Shown here piece by piece: positions 30,109 through 30,589 of a DNA stretch of 30,589 nucleotides. Origin of the DNA: JANXYY01 sp035530875 (GTDB taxonomy: Bacteria; Actinomycetota; Actinomycetes; Nanopelagicales; Nanopelagicaceae); contig DATKUB010000015.1 of NCBI GenBank assembly GCA_035530875.1, positions 1-30,589 of the forward strand, given 5' to 3'. Position 1 is the first letter of the stretch. Every line of letters starts with the position of its first letter. Made by a program: the position numbers and the translations under genes. The notes under the pieces were generated by a model. That model saw nothing but the letters and a program-made list of their open reading frames with translations, ran no database searches and had not been told where the DNA came from.

Positions 30109-30589
30109 GACAGATTGAAACTCTTGTTGGCCAATGGAAAATCAGGAACGATCGTGCCGGCTAAGGCAACTGAAAGCGCGGGCCAGTTAAAGAAAGATGG
30201 ATCGACCACTTTCACCCTTGTCAACTCGCCATCTGCGCCTAATTCAACCCGGTGGGCAATCGTTCCGCGCCAACCTTCGACGAGCCCCAGCCCCGCGCCA
30301 GCGGTCCGACTCTCAAGACTCACTCCACTGCCTCGAGATTCTGCGATGCGTCGGGTCAATTCCTCAATGATCCGCAGAGAAACCTGGATTTCGCGCACCC
30401 GAACTTGGTAGCGAGCCATCACGTCACCATCTTGCTCTGTGACTACTTCAAATGATTCGCCGAGATCTACAAAGGGGTGATCTCGCCTGGCATCAGTTTC
30501 AATCCCCGACGCTCGAGCCACTACTCCAAGAGTCCCTATCTGGAGCGCTGAATCAATGGAAAGCGTGGCCGTCCCGTTGAATCGATCAC
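30087..30589 (-). CDS. [NiFe]-hydrogenase/NuoD-type large subunit, C-terminal part
   Basis: Only the last 166 residues are in the window; the 5' part lies beyond the right edge. GTLGVVARASGIETDARRDH, then TEQDGDVMARYQVRVREI, EGWRGTIAHRVELG, and DPSFFNWPALSVALAGTIVPDFPLANKSFNL are typical of the large subunit of group 4 hydrogenases (HycE-like) and the related complex I subunit NuoD. True hydrogenases end with a CxxC motif for nickel; here the tail reads NKSFNLSYAGNDL with no cysteine. It therefore probably belongs to an energy-converting-hydrogenase-related (Ehr) complex that pumps ions or uses another reaction. It converges with the EamA gene with a 22-base overlap. Confidence 0.88.
   Translation of the reverse strand, partial: DRFNGTATLSIDSALQIGTLGVVARASGIETDARRDHPFVDLGESFEVVTEQDGDVMARYQVRVREIQVSLRIIEELTRRIAESRGSGVSLESRTAGAGLGLVEGWRGTIAHRVELGADGELTRVKVVDPSFFNWPALSVALAGTIVPDFPLANKSFNLSYAGNDL

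Overview
The window looks like chromosome of an actinomycete-type bacterium of intermediate GC (about one half by eye). The right part carries a recognisable actinobacterial core order: a class II ribonucleotide reductase pair (nrdR-nrdJ), a LysM cell-wall gene divergent from lexA with two actinobacterial SOS boxes, then hflX and dapF. GTG/TTG starts are common and several genes appear leaderless. I cannot name the genus.

Layout. 1-1371 is the 5' two thirds of a transketolase gene (minus strand, running off the left edge). 2012-20846 is a dense accessory region, essentially a defence island with no integrase or intact transposase. From left to right it holds: an operon of a 56-aa protein, a PD-(D/E)XK-type protein and a 298-aa nuclease-like protein; a SIR2-domain gene followed by a 509-aa unknown; divergent from these, a plus-strand operon of a ThsB-like TIR protein, a HIT-family hydrolase and a small multi-pass membrane protein; then a minus-strand run of a DUF262/DUF1524 (GmrSD-type) enzyme, an EVE-DUF3883 protein, a GIY-YIG-like nuclease and an 1820-residue DUF4011-helicase-nuclease-DUF3320 protein (Hhe-like); then a PIN-domain protein with a membrane segment and winged helix. 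Three intergenic copies of a 29-55 bp repeat, and two copies of a small protein domain (one truncated), point to past rearrangement. 20938-22035 is an uncharacterised gene whose start codon overlaps the nrdJ stop, so the island abuts the core block directly.

22035-30589 is core: nrdJ, nrdR, the LysM gene, lexA, hflX, dapF, an EamA-type transporter, and at the right edge the C-terminal part of a hydrogenase/NuoD-type large subunit that lacks the C-terminal nickel-binding cysteines.

How they work together. In the core, NrdR should repress nrdJ, LexA should repress itself and the LysM gene, and the LysM protein is probably the SOS-induced division regulator. In the island, several modules sense modified or foreign DNA (GmrSD-type, EVE-DUF3883, GIY-YIG, Hhe). 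The TIR and SIR2 genes suggest NAD-based abortive defence. The TIR-HIT-membrane protein operon is the best candidate for a poorly described system: a TIR signal maker, a nucleotide hydrolase that could limit or process the signal, and a membrane effector.
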